Counted from the stretch's first letter, positions 39,041 through 50,073 are shown. The stretch is DNA of 64,000 nucleotides from Acanthornis magna (GCA_036785705.1 JAWUZG010000056.1:7193001-7257000), one strand, 5' to 3'. Numbers and translations: made by a program. The notes: generated from the sequence alone by a model not told the origin.

Positions 39041-40627
39041 TTTATTGCCAATGAATTCTGTCCAAGGGCTGGTTTTCTCTCCACCTCTACACTTCGAATG
39101 ACTTCAGAATGACTCCATGCCTTCCTAAAGCAGTGTTTAATGACTGAGACCAGGAGTCTCTTGGCTTTTAGCTCTCATCCATCAGCAGGGATTGGCCAAA
39201 CCCGAGCCGTGCTTGTGGCAGGAGGAATTCGCCATCTGCTGGGCCCTGTCGGAGGCTGATTCCGAGATCCTCGGAGCTGGGAGCAGAAAGGTGGAGAGAG
39301 TAACAGCCTCTCGGTTCATGAGGGCAGGGGGGATTTATGAGTGACTGCAGCTCCTTTTTAATGCACCGATGCATTTGAAGGGAGTGAGGGCTGCAGGAGA
39401 ACAGATTTGTGGAATCCAGTGCTTGCCTATGCAGTAAAATTAGAGATCTGGGTTTGGAAAAGGTACAATTATAACAGCATGCAAACCCGGCACATTTATA
39501 AATTGGTATCATAAATTTTAAAGCTTACAATAATAGTAGGTAGGGCTCAACACAACATCACCTAACAGTCCTAACCTCTGAAGTCCTGGGTAACTGCCTG
39601 TTCAAAATTCTATGTCAGGAGCAAATTCCGGTCTTAGATTACAGAAGAATTTATTTCAAGCAGACTTGGCCCAAATTTGGAACTATTTTCCTCTGTTAAA
39701 TATATTCCTTTTTGCTGGAAAGCGTCAATTGGAATTTTCTTTTGAGGTTAGAATTGAATTTAATGGGGTATTATCTGGGGCTATAACACTGGATTGCATT
39801 GGGGAATTCAGAAATTAAACAATCAGTAAAATGAAAATTATTTATTAATGTTAAAAACTGACTAATAAGGCTTGCAAAATTGTAGGATAAATATTTTCAC
39901 TGGGAGTATCTCAAGATCAGGTTACTGTCTGAAAAATCTGTCAATTTGCAGCTATGTTAAAGAGTTCCTGTGATCATTTAAGTTTTTTTTAGTGCGCCAT
40001 TAACTACCTTCCACTTCTCTGTCATTTAGCCAGGTGTAAGGATTATCAGTCTGAAAGCTTTTATTTGATAGTGAAAAAAACTGGGCATTGGATACAAATT
40101 GAATTTGTCATTTCATCTTGCTATGAGTAGAAAATGAGATGAAGTTTACTCTGAACTGCATAGTCAGTTTAATTATTGCCTCTTTTTCATTTTTTAAAAT
40201 TACTTTAGATACTTCTCTCACTGATAGCTGAGTCCTTTATTTGCATCATTAAGCCAATGTTTTTGGTTATATTCACAAATCCCTGTTATCTTAAGAATCA
40301 CCAAAACCTACCTCTTTCACCTTCTTTTAAAGCTTTGATATAAGGCACATTCCTGGGCAAGTGGTCTCATATGAACTTAAATTATTTTAATTCTGCTTTC
40401 TTACTCTTACGAAATATATCTTGGCAATAATATATTCTCTAAAATCAGTGGGAATTTTGATTTTTGAACATCCCAGATTTCATCCTTGTATCTAATACGT
40501 TAATAATCAGTTCATGCATGCAGACACACTCATGCACTTCATGCTATGTTGTGATTCTCAGACTGCGAAAACGTGATGAAACATGACTTTAAACTCTTTT
40601 GCGTACAACTTTTATTTGATGTTTATT

Positions 40628-40908
40628 TTATTTTCTAACAACATCCACATCCATGTCCCATGAGCAGCCCACAATCACAGTGATGTACAAAACGCCGTCA
40701 GGTTTGTTCTGCGTCGATGCATTGAACATTAATGGAATATTCACCTGATGACAGTGGACTCGATGTGGTTTAAAAGTCACTCCAATTTTTACGGTTCCTG
40801 GTAGTAAAACACGGTTTAAAATCAGAGCTGTGCTCTGTACAGTGGCATATGTACAGTGGAAAGGGTGAAACTGTTGATGTCCACACGGCAAGTTTGAAAT
40901 GCTGCTTC
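40628..40908 (-). other. Unidentified open frame ending in overlapping AATAAA signals
   Basis: On the minus strand an open frame of about 94 codons begins after a plausible acceptor (CCCGTAATCTCACACAG, ending near 40909) and ends in TAA at 40628-40630. The stop is embedded in a run of poly(A) signals: AATAAA occurs at 40627-40632, 40622-40627 and 40611-40616. The C-terminal 60 residues have a beta-strand-like alternation (for example VKIGVTFKP and GVLYITVIVG). The region carries many CpGs, unlike its surroundings. I do not recognise the protein. VTFKP recalls ASH/HYDIN-type Ig-like domains, but weakly. It may be a terminal exon, a decayed captured gene or viral fragment, or chance. No poly(A) tail follows, so a processed pseudogene is not supported. 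Confidence 0.3.
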
Positions 40909-41768
40909 CCCAGCTGTGTGAGATTACGGGATGGGGAGATGGACCTGGCAGTGCAAATATTCATGCAAATAGAGCACTGAGGAACAGCTGTAATAAAGTC
41001 AGGGAGACCGGGACTCAGACGAGCTGAGGATTCAGATTAATTACAGCTCTGCTGTCCAAATGTGGACAAAATGAAATACTGTAGAAACCAGAGGACCAGA
41101 AACGCAATGTTCGAAACATATCAGAAAGAATATACTTAAAACAGAATGGGAAATAATTCTGTTGCATTACTGAATAAAAATAAAAACTGATACTGCTTTA
41201 TTTTGTCCAGAGAATAATTATGGTGATCATGTTTCTGAAGTTCCAGCCTATAAATTCAACAACATGTAATACATTCAAGAAATCAGAGCAGCATGCATTT
41301 TTTGTCTATTTGATTTCATAAAATTATTTCAAAATTTTAATCATAATTTATTGATTTCAAGCTTGCGAAAATTTTACTTGGAGGAGGCCTATAATTATGA
41401 GGCAGGAAAATCAGAGAGTGAATTATCCCTACAAAATTGGTTTTGTGTGTGAAATAAGCAAAGATATGTATTCTGTGTATAAAGCAGTTTATTTGCAAGA
41501 AAAGGACCCTTCAGTGGATTTCTTTTCAGAGTTCTTATACAAATAAGAAATGCTTGCCCACTGAAGTGCCCTGAAGTGTTTTGTGATACAGAATGAGTAA
41601 AAATGGGTTTTAAACATGGTTGGGTTTTTGCTTGTTTTTCTTCTCCCAACTGCTCTAACAATTTCCTAGTTTAAAGGGTACAAAGAATAGAGAAACAGAG
41701 GTTACATTAGATATTACAAAGACTCACACCACTGTGTCATTTCATTACTTAAAAAATAGAAGACCTAG

Positions 41769-41825
41769 AAACACAGAATCCTTTAATTTGGAGAAGACCA
41801 TTGCGTCTAACCATAAAATCCTATT
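41769..41825 (-). mobile_element. CR1-like LINE fragment
   Basis: ACACAGAATCCTTTAATTTGG then AGAAGACC and CTAACCAT matches the order of the CR1 3' end in reverse complement (ACAGAATCGTTTAGGTTGG, AAAAGACC, CCAACCAT). Short and diverged. It lies just beyond the likely CYP19A1 poly(A) site. Confidence 0.65.
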
Positions 41826-41977
41826 TCTCTGTGTCTTCAACTGCCCAATTTTGTCTGTATGTACAAGTGGTATAGGATTGCACTTCACTACTGTAATTTT
41901 TGGTATAGTGCAAATGTTATGGAAAAAGTTTTAAAAGTAACCTAGCTGCAATAAATTCTTCTGCTTTCAAGTTTGGT

Positions 41978-41983
41978 TTTATT
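41978..41983 (-). terminator. CYP19A1: Candidate poly(A) signal of CYP19A1
   Basis: First AATAAA hexamer on the minus strand downstream of the aromatase stop codon. Use of this site has not been shown. Confidence 0.4.
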
Positions 41984-42854
41984 TTTAATTACTGTAGAAA
42001 ATTTATATGTTGTTTTGAGAACCCCCTAAATATGCAGCTCCTCTTTGTCACAATTCCCACCCTAATTCATTACCTATGGGTGGGACCCATAATTATTTGT
42101 TGGGTTTCTCCAGTTTTTCTGTGCTACTGGATAAATCTTTCTCTGCTGGATTTGTGCCCAAGATCAGTGGACTGAATGAAGAGATTAATTAATTAATTTT
42201 AATTATATTTTCAAAGTAAGGACATTTTTCTATTACTTTTTTCCCCTTTTTCCTCCTTTCTGTTATAGTTTAAATGACTTGGAAGGAAAAGGTTAATATA
42301 AAGCCTATTGTACATCGATTGGTTGTCTTTATCAAGGCACTTTATCCGGAAAATCCCTTTCTTTGTGTTACACAGTTTGAAAACTCAAGCTTAATGAAAA
42401 TGGAAAGTCTCTGTCAAGGAATGTTATCATTAAGCCAGGAAGATCTTTTTCTTCTTGACCGAGCTAGCAACTCCTCATTAGACCAGTAGAGATATCAATG
42501 TCCAGATTGTACAGATTTCAAGATGGGTCAGTTCTGAACAGAAATGTTGGGTAGTTGCCAATTTTCCTTTTAAGGATTAAGTATAAATCTCAGCCTGGTT
42601 TACAGTTAAAATAAAAACCTGCATATGCAAAATGTTGAAAAACATTTTCTAGAAATCTGCCTGTTACTTCGGAACTTTTCTTCTTTGTCACTACAAAACT
42701 TCTGTCTTTACTAAGACGTTTACAGTTCCCCTGTAGCAGGACACTGGGTTTTAAAAGCACAGAACATTTATCTCAACTGCCATTATTACCTAGTACCCTG
42801 AAAATTACTGCTCTTGGTAAAATCTATGTGACACTAAATCTTTGGTATCTGTTT

Positions 42855-42899
42855 CATGGTAAACAAAAATGGTAAACCAAAACATGGTAAAGAAAAATG
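42855..42899. repeat. Short imperfect tandem repeat (ATGGTAAA units)
   Basis: Three successive units containing ATGGTAAAC/G followed by a short A-rich spacer occur here, in the likely CYP19A1 3' UTR. Slippage-type repeat. Confidence 0.7.
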
Positions 42900-43435
42900 T
42901 TTGAATGCCTTCTTGTTCAAACATTTCTTTATAACTTAGAGAGGTCTTAAATATTTTAAATTGTTCCTTAGTATCAAAATGAACTAATATTACTCATACA
43001 GCTGTTTTCAAAAACACAATTCGAGTTTTTGCAGGAGTCAAAAACTCTAATTGTGGTAGCTGTGGTAACTGTGTAGGTCCAGCTTTGGGGAGGTGCGGGA
43101 AAAGGGACTTGTGTAGTCCTGGAATTAAATGTGCATCAGGTATGTTCTTTTGTTGACCCTCAAACCTCTGAACCAACAGTGTTTGAAAGGGAAGGCATAA
43201 CTTTGTCTAAACTCAATGGTTTTAAAAAGCAATCAGGAATTGTATGCATGGCATCATCTACAACAGGACAATTTTGTACTTCTAGGGTTTTCAGCTGTGG
43301 CCTGTGGCGCTGCTGTACTGGCAGAAAAAGTTGTCACCTGAAGCTGTACTCATTTAGGGGCAACAAAACATTTTACTTCATATGTTTAACTAGGAATGAT
43401 GGGTATTTCTTAGTCGCTGAGCAAGCCCTGTAACT

Positions 43436-43702
43436 TCAGTGCTGATCCATTTCATCATCCTCGCTCTCGTTTGTGTTTCTTCTGGGGGTGAAAACCATCT
43501 CCAGCAGAGGCTGCCTCTCTATGGGGTGCATGGATAAGTCATTGTTTTTCTGGATGTTGTTCAGGCCTCTTCCTTTCATTGTCTGCACTCGGCACCTCCT
43601 CAGGAGAGTCACTAGGATTGCCTTCATCATTACCATGGCAATGAACTTCCCCACACAGCTCCGGGGGCCGAATCCAAAGGGTTGGAAATAGCGGGAGGGA
43701 AC
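43436..43702 (-). CDS. CYP19A1: CYP19A1 (aromatase) last coding exon, heme-binding region
   Basis: The acceptor CCGCAG precedes codon 422, and the frame runs to TGA at 43438-43436, giving residues 422-509. The P450 heme signature [12 protein letters not shown] is present, with the thiolate ligand at Cys437, the same number as in human aromatase. It is followed by the L-helix [16 protein letters not shown]. The residue before the cysteine is Ser and the next is Val, where human has Gly and Ala. The protein ends with an acidic tail ([10 protein letters not shown]) after the conserved FTPR, a few residues longer than the mammalian end. Residues 422-435 match vertebrate aromatase closely ([14 protein letters not shown]). 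The 509-residue total fits a passerine; chicken is, as I recall, 507. Confidence 0.97.
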   Translation of the reverse strand, partial: VPSRYFQPFGFGPRSCVGKFIAMVMMKAILVTLLRRCRVQTMKGRGLNNIQKNNDLSMHPIERQPLLEMVFTPRRNTNESEDDEMDQH

Positions 43703-44943
43703 CTGCGGAGAATAACATGGGGAGCAAACTCTGAGGCAGATTTTTCTCCAGAAAAGTAGTGAAAACTATGATGGAAATTGGTAGTAGATACATTCTGAAA
43801 AACTTGTAGAGTCTTTTAGGAGCAATCACTGATTTCACACTGGAAATCCCACCCAAGCCAGGCCCAGCTACAGACACTGCCAGAAGCATGGAGCAGCCCT
43901 TTGGAATGCTGAGGTGGCAGGGATTGCACAGTTCAGCAGTTGGATTCTGTTCAGGTATTTGTCTGTTTGTCCTGGGAGCTACAGGGGTTTTACTACAAGC
44001 TGTGAAATGGAGTGAAGCTTCTGCCCTTTAAATGCATTAAAGCTCGTTAAAAAGTTTTCCAGAAAATGTTCATTATAAAGCTCATAAATATCAGAAATAC
44101 AGGCTGATGCCTTGTCTAAAGATAATCACAAAGCCATATATCTACTACATTTGTAATGCTAAAGCTAATATTCCTGAGAACTAATTTGTCATAATATTAA
44201 ATGTTAAAAATTTTATTTGATATCTAGTGGAGAGATAACACTTATAAAATTATTGTCTTCTGTCCTGTCAGCTGAAGTACAAAATACAGGGCTTCCAGAA
44301 CTATTGAAGATTCACAACCACTTTCTGCTACTTTTATTGACATTGAAGAGATCAGTTAAAAAGAAAGTCTGGTTATAAATACATTATTTTTGTTCATTTG
44401 TGTAACTTCTTTTTAAAAATCTGAGGTATTAAGTCTGTTCTGATTTCCTGCTTAACAAGAATAGAGTAGAAAAGGTTGCTTTATATCAAATGATCAGGAA
44501 AAAAGCATCCCTTTTTTCTTATTTTCAGACAGAGAACTGTCTCCTGTTTAATTTCTTTTTCTCCAAATAAACTGAGCTGTGTTTTTTGAAAAATGGTATG
44601 TAAATACAAGTGTTTATAACACAGAGCAAGTACAGCAGCTGGCAGCACAGAACAATGGCAAATGCACAGCCTGGAAAAATGTAAAAATGTTTAGATTCTA
44701 ACAATGGCATCTTATCATAAATAATGCTGTGGATTGCTGTTCACTTAGAGAACTGGAGGGAAATTGTGCCTGCCAGAATAATTATGTAGCAAACAGAATG
44801 CATCAAGTCAGATAGAAAATGTGTGGTTAAATATTTGGTCAAGGGGAAATATTTTTAGTAGCAAAATGTACTTGTAAATTAAGCAAGATATCAATTTTTG
44901 ATAAAAACACTTGGAATGTAAATGATGGGTGGCAAAATGGAAT

Positions 44944-44960
44944 CTATTCACAGTGAATAG
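44944..44960. repeat. Perfect 8-bp inverted repeat with 1-base spacer
   Basis: CTATTCAC, then A, then GTGAATAG: a 17-bp palindrome within the last CYP19A1 intron. Dimeric-factor binding is possible but unproven. Confidence 0.8.
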
Positions 44961-45937
44961 TAATTTTGATGAATTTAGTCTCTTACTTTCTTCTTGAATT
45001 TTCTGCAAAGACTTTTTTTGAGTTGTTGTTTTTATTGCTCTGTGCAGAGTTTGCTCTGAGTAGCCAAACAGCAGTTTAGAAATATTAGCCAGATTGATTA
45101 ATGCTCATTTTTGTGTGTGGCATACATGGCACCCTGAGCTTTTTTGATAAGAAATAGGTGAACTTTAAAGGTGTTTTTCTGGCTTGAACACTCATATGTA
45201 GTTTCTCTGTTTTCTTAGCTATTTCTTCAGGTGTTTTAACTGCTGAGCCTATTTTTGGTGTATCAGAGTAGGCTGTTTGCTTCATAAAGCTGAAGTTGGC
45301 TGGGGATGTTCCTGAGTGCAGCTGCTAACCTGTCAGTACAGTTCTAATCTCTCCAGATTATTATTGCTGAACAAACACAGTTTCACAAAACCAATTGTTT
45401 CATCAGTAATCAGAAGAGGTCTAAGCAAATAATCTGAAGGATGATTTGAATAGTAGAGGATTACACATAGGAAAAATGTTCACCTATTGCTTTTGCTTCT
45501 AGTTCTTCTGGTAGTTAAAATGTTACTTCAATTGATATTCAATGCTGGACGGGGCCTGAAATACTCAACATCTCTGGTATTGAGTTAGTTAAGACTTACA
45601 ATTTTCATTATAGTCTAGAAAATATTTTTATTTAGGAAAAATAATTTAAAAAAGTTAAAATAACGAGGGTACTAGATCCTCTCAGAAGTTACTGCACTGC
45701 TTCACCTCTCCAGAGACTCCTGAGGCAGCCTCAGCTCTGTGCTGGCTGCTGGTGTGGCTCTAGCCCCTAAAGCCTCTGTGCTGCCAGTGCCGGGGGATGT
45801 GATAGCAACCATGCGTGTCTGACAAATTTAATCGGAGATTTTAAATCAAAACTATTATGTCTGGAAAAACTGGCTTCTATATTATAATCATTTTTTATTT
45901 AAAAGGCAGCTTGACAGGAAAATATCTGCCCGGCTCT

Positions 45938-45957
45938 AATAATAATAATAATAATAA
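45938..45957. repeat. (AAT)n microsatellite
   Basis: Six to seven AAT trinucleotides run in tandem inside the last CYP19A1 intron, so the tract is probably polymorphic. Confidence 0.95.
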
Positions 45958-46085
45958 ATAACAACAGTAATAAGCAGGCTGTGTAGCTAACTAGGAACTA
46001 TGGTCACAAAGTCCTTGAGCAAAGTAAGAGACATTAACAATAAACAATATCCAAATTTCCATAAGAAATAAGATGGGCAACTTAC

Positions 46086-46327
46086 GTTTTTCTCAAAATT
46101 TTCAAGAGAAAACTCATTTGGCTTTGGGAAGAATTCGAGCTTATGCATGCGCCCGATATTGAGAATGATGTTTGTCCCCTTTTTCACAGGGTAGCCATCA
46201 ATGACATCGTCCTGTAATGCTTTCCTCATGATCAGGTCCACCACTGGCTGGTATCTCATGCTCTCATAAATAAAATTCTCCACGATTTTTAAGTTTGGCA
46301 TGTCATCACTTTGTATGTCTCTGTCAC
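46086..46327 (-). CDS. CYP19A1: CYP19A1 exon 9 (human numbering), K-helix exon
   Basis: This 242-bp exon has an acceptor ending ACAAG at 46328 and a donor AAC-GTAAGT at 46086. It encodes residues 341-421. It carries the P450 ExxR motif as Glu362-Ser-Met-Arg365, the substrate-pocket segment [10 protein letters not shown] with Met374, and the PERF-like region [10 protein letters not shown]. The sequence [17 protein letters not shown] is almost identical across vertebrate aromatases. The exon length equals that of the mammalian exon as I know it. Nothing is broken. Confidence 0.98.
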
Positions 46328-47324
46328 CTTGTGGAATAAAGCAGGTGGTGAAGAGATTAGTTCATTAGGAGTTTAACAGCTTTATTGCACAAATATCAGA
46401 ACATTTTTGGAAGATTCTCAGGTTCTGAAGTTGTAGGAAGGACTCAACAGTTTCTGAGGAGTTTTGTGCAGCCTTACTTACTGAGGAAATCTGGTATATT
46501 GTTCATCAGCATCAACCCTAGTTTATTAATAATGATCTTCTCAAAGACAGCATTCTGCTGCCTTGGAGGGTAAAGCTTCAGAAAGAAATAGGGAAAAGGA
46601 ATGTCAGTAATGTCATTAGGACGGTAAAATAAGGATTATTAAAAGTACCTTAGAAAAAAAGTAAAAGACTTGTGATACATTTTCCAGTGTTTAATAGACC
46701 AGAAGTAAATCTTAAATATGAGTGGACGAGATTAGTTTCTATATTGGTTCAGTGTCAGGCTTTGAATGAAGTCTAGAGAAGGGGAAGAATACAAATTTGA
46801 AATATCTTGATTGTGTTTTGAATAGTTAGTAATTAGTACTTAGAGGAGGCCAATTTGAGACTAAAATGGATGACAGCAGAATATAATTTTAGTTTTATCT
46901 AGTCTTTCCTTTCTGTAGTCATAGTGAAACTCAGAGAAGTTCTGTATTTTATGACAGAGAAATATTGGCGATTAGAACTATTTGAAACAAGTGCCCCCTT
47001 TTGCTTCCTCAAGGTAAATGGAAAATAATTTCAATGAAACTTGAGGTGAATGCTGGTTTGCACTGTGGTTGCTGAGGAGAGAATACACCACATTCTTTCT
47101 AATAGATTATCAATTCTGATGCTTCCTGTTTTATTTTATAAATTGTTCATATTTTTTATATCTTGAATATAATTTTTTACATATACTAGTAGTTCATCTG
47201 TTTTACAGCAAACACTTCTGGGAGGAGAAAACACTTAAAATTTTCAGGTTTAGATAAATGAAATTAGATCACTGCTGAAGCAGAATTATATTGCCACATC
47301 ACTGACTTTGCAACTTCTCCTTAC
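46328..47324 (-). other. CYP19A1: CYP19A1 intron between residues 341 codon halves
   Basis: 1.0-kb GT-AG intron, phase 1 (codon 341 Gly is split). AT-rich; no further feature seen. Confidence 0.9.
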
Positions 47325-47487
47325 CCACAACAGTTTCAATTTCTCTCATCATCTCCTCTTCCACTGTGGGGTGTTCTGCAATCAGGATTAGCATAAAGAA
47401 GAGAGTGACAGACAGAGTGTCAGGAGCAGCAATCATCATCTCCAGCACACACTGGTTCACGTTCTCAGCAGTCAGATCCCCTCTGTT
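47325..47487 (-). CDS. CYP19A1: CYP19A1 exon 8, I-helix exon
   Basis: This 163-bp exon encodes residues 287-341. It starts [12 protein letters not shown] and includes the oxygen-activation I-helix segment IAAPDTLSV, with Ala306, Pro308, Asp309 and Thr310 at the same numbers as in human aromatase; Asp309/Thr310 act in proton delivery and substrate binding. The donor is GTG-G/GTAAGG. The acceptor is unusual: 18 thymidines on the transcribed sense strand run directly into CAG (47488-47508). Skipping this exon would shift the frame and remove the catalytic helix. Confidence 0.97.
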
Positions 47488-48092
47488 CTGAAAAAAAAAA
47501 AAAAAAAAGAAATTTTGGAGAAAATATTGATTGCTGACCTCTGATGCCAACAAAGGTCCTATAGACTGTACAAATTCTTGACATAAATATGCTGAATAAA
47601 GTTTATATTTTTGTCTTTCAGAGGAAAATAGAAATCTCATGTTTTCATGGGTGTGTATTGTCTCACAGAAAAGCAGGAATGTGTTTTCTTAGCTCAGATT
47701 CTTATTAGTTTATTGCATTTCCTCACAGAGCTTGTGAGCTGTCAGAGAATATACGAGATCGGATTTATACAGCGTATGAAACCTTCTCAAACAAAAGGCA
47801 ATGCATTAAATAAAACACAGGGGTTGGGAGAAGACTGAAGGACACTCAGGGAGAGATGAAAGAGTTTCAGGGATGTTGTTTAAGCCATGAAATAAATATG
47901 ACAAGCACTGATCCTGAAATAAAAGTATTCTTATTTGAGTCACTGTCAGGGACTCCACAGCACCAATGATCGGCTTCCCTTTCTGATGACAGGATTTTTA
48001 GAGAGGCACATGAAGTTCAAATTGCAAAGCCTGAGTGCAGGAGAATGGCAGAAAAATCAGAATTAGCCATATTTGGAGCACATTTCCAATAC
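47488..48092 (-). other. CYP19A1: CYP19A1 intron between exons 7 and 8
   Basis: 0.6-kb phase-0 GT-AG intron, donor GTATTG. Apart from the acceptor homopolymer, no feature seen. Confidence 0.9.
47491..47508 (-). repeat. CYP19A1: 18-nt T homopolymer as exon 8 polypyrimidine tract
   Basis: Eighteen adenines on the plus strand are an uninterrupted T18 on the gene's sense strand, immediately before CAG of the exon 8 acceptor. It must serve as the polypyrimidine tract. Homopolymers of this length slip, so length polymorphism is expected. Confidence 0.9.
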
Positions 48093-48207
48093 CTGTGCAA
48101 AAATCAACTGGGATGCAAAATCCATGTGTTCATCCAACTTTTCGACAGTGGAAAGCTTTTGTCGTTTCTGTTCGATTAAGATTTCCATTGCTCCTTTAAG
48201 GTCCTTG
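48093..48207 (-). CDS. CYP19A1: CYP19A1 exon 7
   Basis: This 115-bp exon encodes the end of codon 248 to residue 286 ([16 protein letters not shown] ... FASQLIFAQ), the G-H helix and linker region of aromatase. Acceptor TTTTCAG at 48208 and donor CACAG-GTATTG at 48093 are clear. Length and phases equal the vertebrate pattern. Residues here vary more between species than the core, as in other aromatases. Confidence 0.97.
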
Positions 48208-50073
48208 CTGAAAACAGATGAAATCAAACATTGATAAATACCTGCACTAAGGTAGGAATAAAAATACAGAGATAGACCAAGAAAAGCAGCAAAGAATTGC
48301 AGAAATTAGGTATTCCTAGGAATGATTGTATGGTTCTCTGCAAAAGTAGTAGTACTAAGGCAAGGTGTATTTTCTTATTATTCTTAAATCATTGCTTGTC
48401 AGTCTGGAATGAAACCTTATTCTCTTTTCGTAGGCTAGACTGAAAAGGAAAAAGAGGTGTCTATATATATATTATTAAAGAATAGAATTTTTAAAGATTT
48501 ATTAGCATTTCCAAAGAATTTATTTCCTTCTATTTTATACTGTATTTTATCAGGGAGTAAAATGAATTTAGAGAACATAAGGGATGATTTCAGAAAAATG
48601 TGGAAGAGTGTTAGAAAAATTCTGTCTTGGAGGTAGAGTTATTTTAAACTTTTGATATTTAAGTAGTAATACTGTGTCAACAGTTTGTATTTCAGTGCTG
48701 GAAAAAGCAATGTTCAACAACTGTTACAAATTTTGGGGGGATTTTCAATTAATTATAGATTTTAAGGCAATTATTTTTAAAAAGTATTTTGAAAAGCCTT
48801 TGAATGAAATCTTCAGGCTTTTCAAGTGTGTTTTTGTTACTGTTGAGATAGATAATTGGACTGTGTTTGTAGGGTAAATGCATTTAAAACTTCAATCCCC
48901 ATAAAGATCTCAATATTTATAAATATTTTATGCATTAGAAATAGAAAATGTTTTTTTTTTGCAACGTTTATCAGAAGAATATTAGGTTTCATATCCTATG
49001 GTGTTTCTTTACATTGCTTTAGCTCGAGAAATCTTTATATTTTTCTCTTTGCAGTAGAAATTTATTAATAAAAGTCCATTTTAGTTGGATTACTTTTGAG
49101 ATATCAATATTCACTCGCAGGGGCTTTCTGGTAATAACTGGGCCATAATAGTTGGGTATTATTAGCATCACAGGACAAAGCCTAAAATCAGTGCCATGAC
49201 AAAACTAGCAAGCAAATGTTAGAGAAGGTAAATCTTGTGTGTGGTCCTCAAGAGCTGTCAGTTAGTTTGGATGAACCTGATCTTCCCCTTAACACCTTTA
49301 TGTTATACAGCGCTATCAAAGCAATTTATTACACATGCTTCCTAAGGAGCCATTTGTCTCCCTAGATGGAAAACAAATCCAAAATGAAAATACTGATTGC
49401 CAGTTCTTCTTACAGCCCAGCCCTCTTTTGGCAGAAGACAAAAGCCAAGATCATAAAACTAGAAGAGGCATTTTGTATTTTCGCAAAGAGGAAGATGGCA
49501 AAATGTATTTGTTCCATATAGAGGAAAAAAAACCCCAACCTTGAAATGGATTGTCACACCGAGCACCAAATTTTAACTCAAAAGTGAGTTGTTGCATCAA
49601 AAATGTTGAGAGAACCAATTAACAGATATGGCTCGAGAGTTAACTCTTGTGGGACTGTGCGCTGAATGTGGATGGATTTCCTTGTTTTGATGAGCTGTGA
49701 CCTACTCTGACTGTCCTCAGCTAGAGAGCAAATATAACTCCATCTATTCATGGCTTTTCCTTGGCTGCACTTAACCAGGGATCTCAACTTAGTTTCACAT
49801 TTGAGTGTGCCTGAACTGATATTTTGGTGAATAAATTGGGACTGGATAGACAAAGCTTTAAACTGTCCCAGTAGATCAACATCAGTGACAAATCATGTTC
49901 TGTCAGCGACAAATCTTGCTCTGCCTCGGCTCTGAGGACAGGGGACTCCAGCAGCCACCTTGGCAAGAGTCACAGTTTAGTTTCTAAAAGGCACAGGAAA
50001 GCATCAAAGAAAATGCTCCTTCACAGAAAGAAAGAATCTTATGCAAACGCTTTGTAGAACTGTTGATACTCAC
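48208..50073 (-). other. CYP19A1: CYP19A1 intron between exons 6 and 7
   Basis: 1.9-kb phase-2 GT-AG intron. It holds a 21-bp two-copy tandem repeat at 49883-49924 and a short TA-rich tract near 48462-48475. Confidence 0.9.
49883..49924. repeat. 21-bp tandem duplication in CYP19A1 intron
   Basis: CAGTGACAAATCATGTTCTGT is followed by a copy that differs at four positions (CAGCGACAAATCTTGCTCTGC). Because 21 is a multiple of three, it creates an apparent repeated peptide in a spurious minus-strand frame. Confidence 0.85.

Larger units (their letters stand above)
16850..41970. other. Intergenic region between TNFAIP8L3 and CYP19A1
   Basis: About 25 kb of AT-rich DNA without any recognisable conserved coding exon on either strand. 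Open frames here are short (mostly 60-110 codons), start and stop at random and match no family I know. The stretch contains the CR1 fragments, tandem duplications and motif sites listed separately, plus common homopolymers (A-run 17635-17649, T-run 31779-31792). Two GC- and CpG-richer patches, 26630-26780 and 39180-39310, and one unusual open frame at 40628-40908 stand out. Distal untranslated exons or enhancers of either neighbour could lie here unseen. Confidence 0.7.
41978..43435 (-). other. CYP19A1: CYP19A1 3' UTR, estimated
   Basis: Downstream of the aromatase stop codon there is no AATAAA on the minus strand until 41978-41983; a weaker ATTAAA lies at 42198-42203. Using the first canonical signal gives a 3' UTR of roughly 1.45 kb, reasonable for this gene. 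Further AATAAA matches at 41488-41493 and 41197-41202 would allow longer forms. The segment is AT-rich and includes the tandem repeat at 42855-42899. The end point is inference only. Confidence 0.45.
43703..46085 (-). other. CYP19A1: CYP19A1 last intron (between codons 421 and 422)
   Basis: 2.4-kb GT-AG intron in phase 0. It contains an (AAT)n microsatellite at 45938-45957 and a perfect palindrome at 44944-44960. No other feature was seen. Confidence 0.9.

Noticed and set aside
43131..43433. 100-codon plus-strand frame just below the aromatase stop
   Set aside because: It lies antisense to the 3' UTR, has no recognisable motif and has no supporting exon structure.
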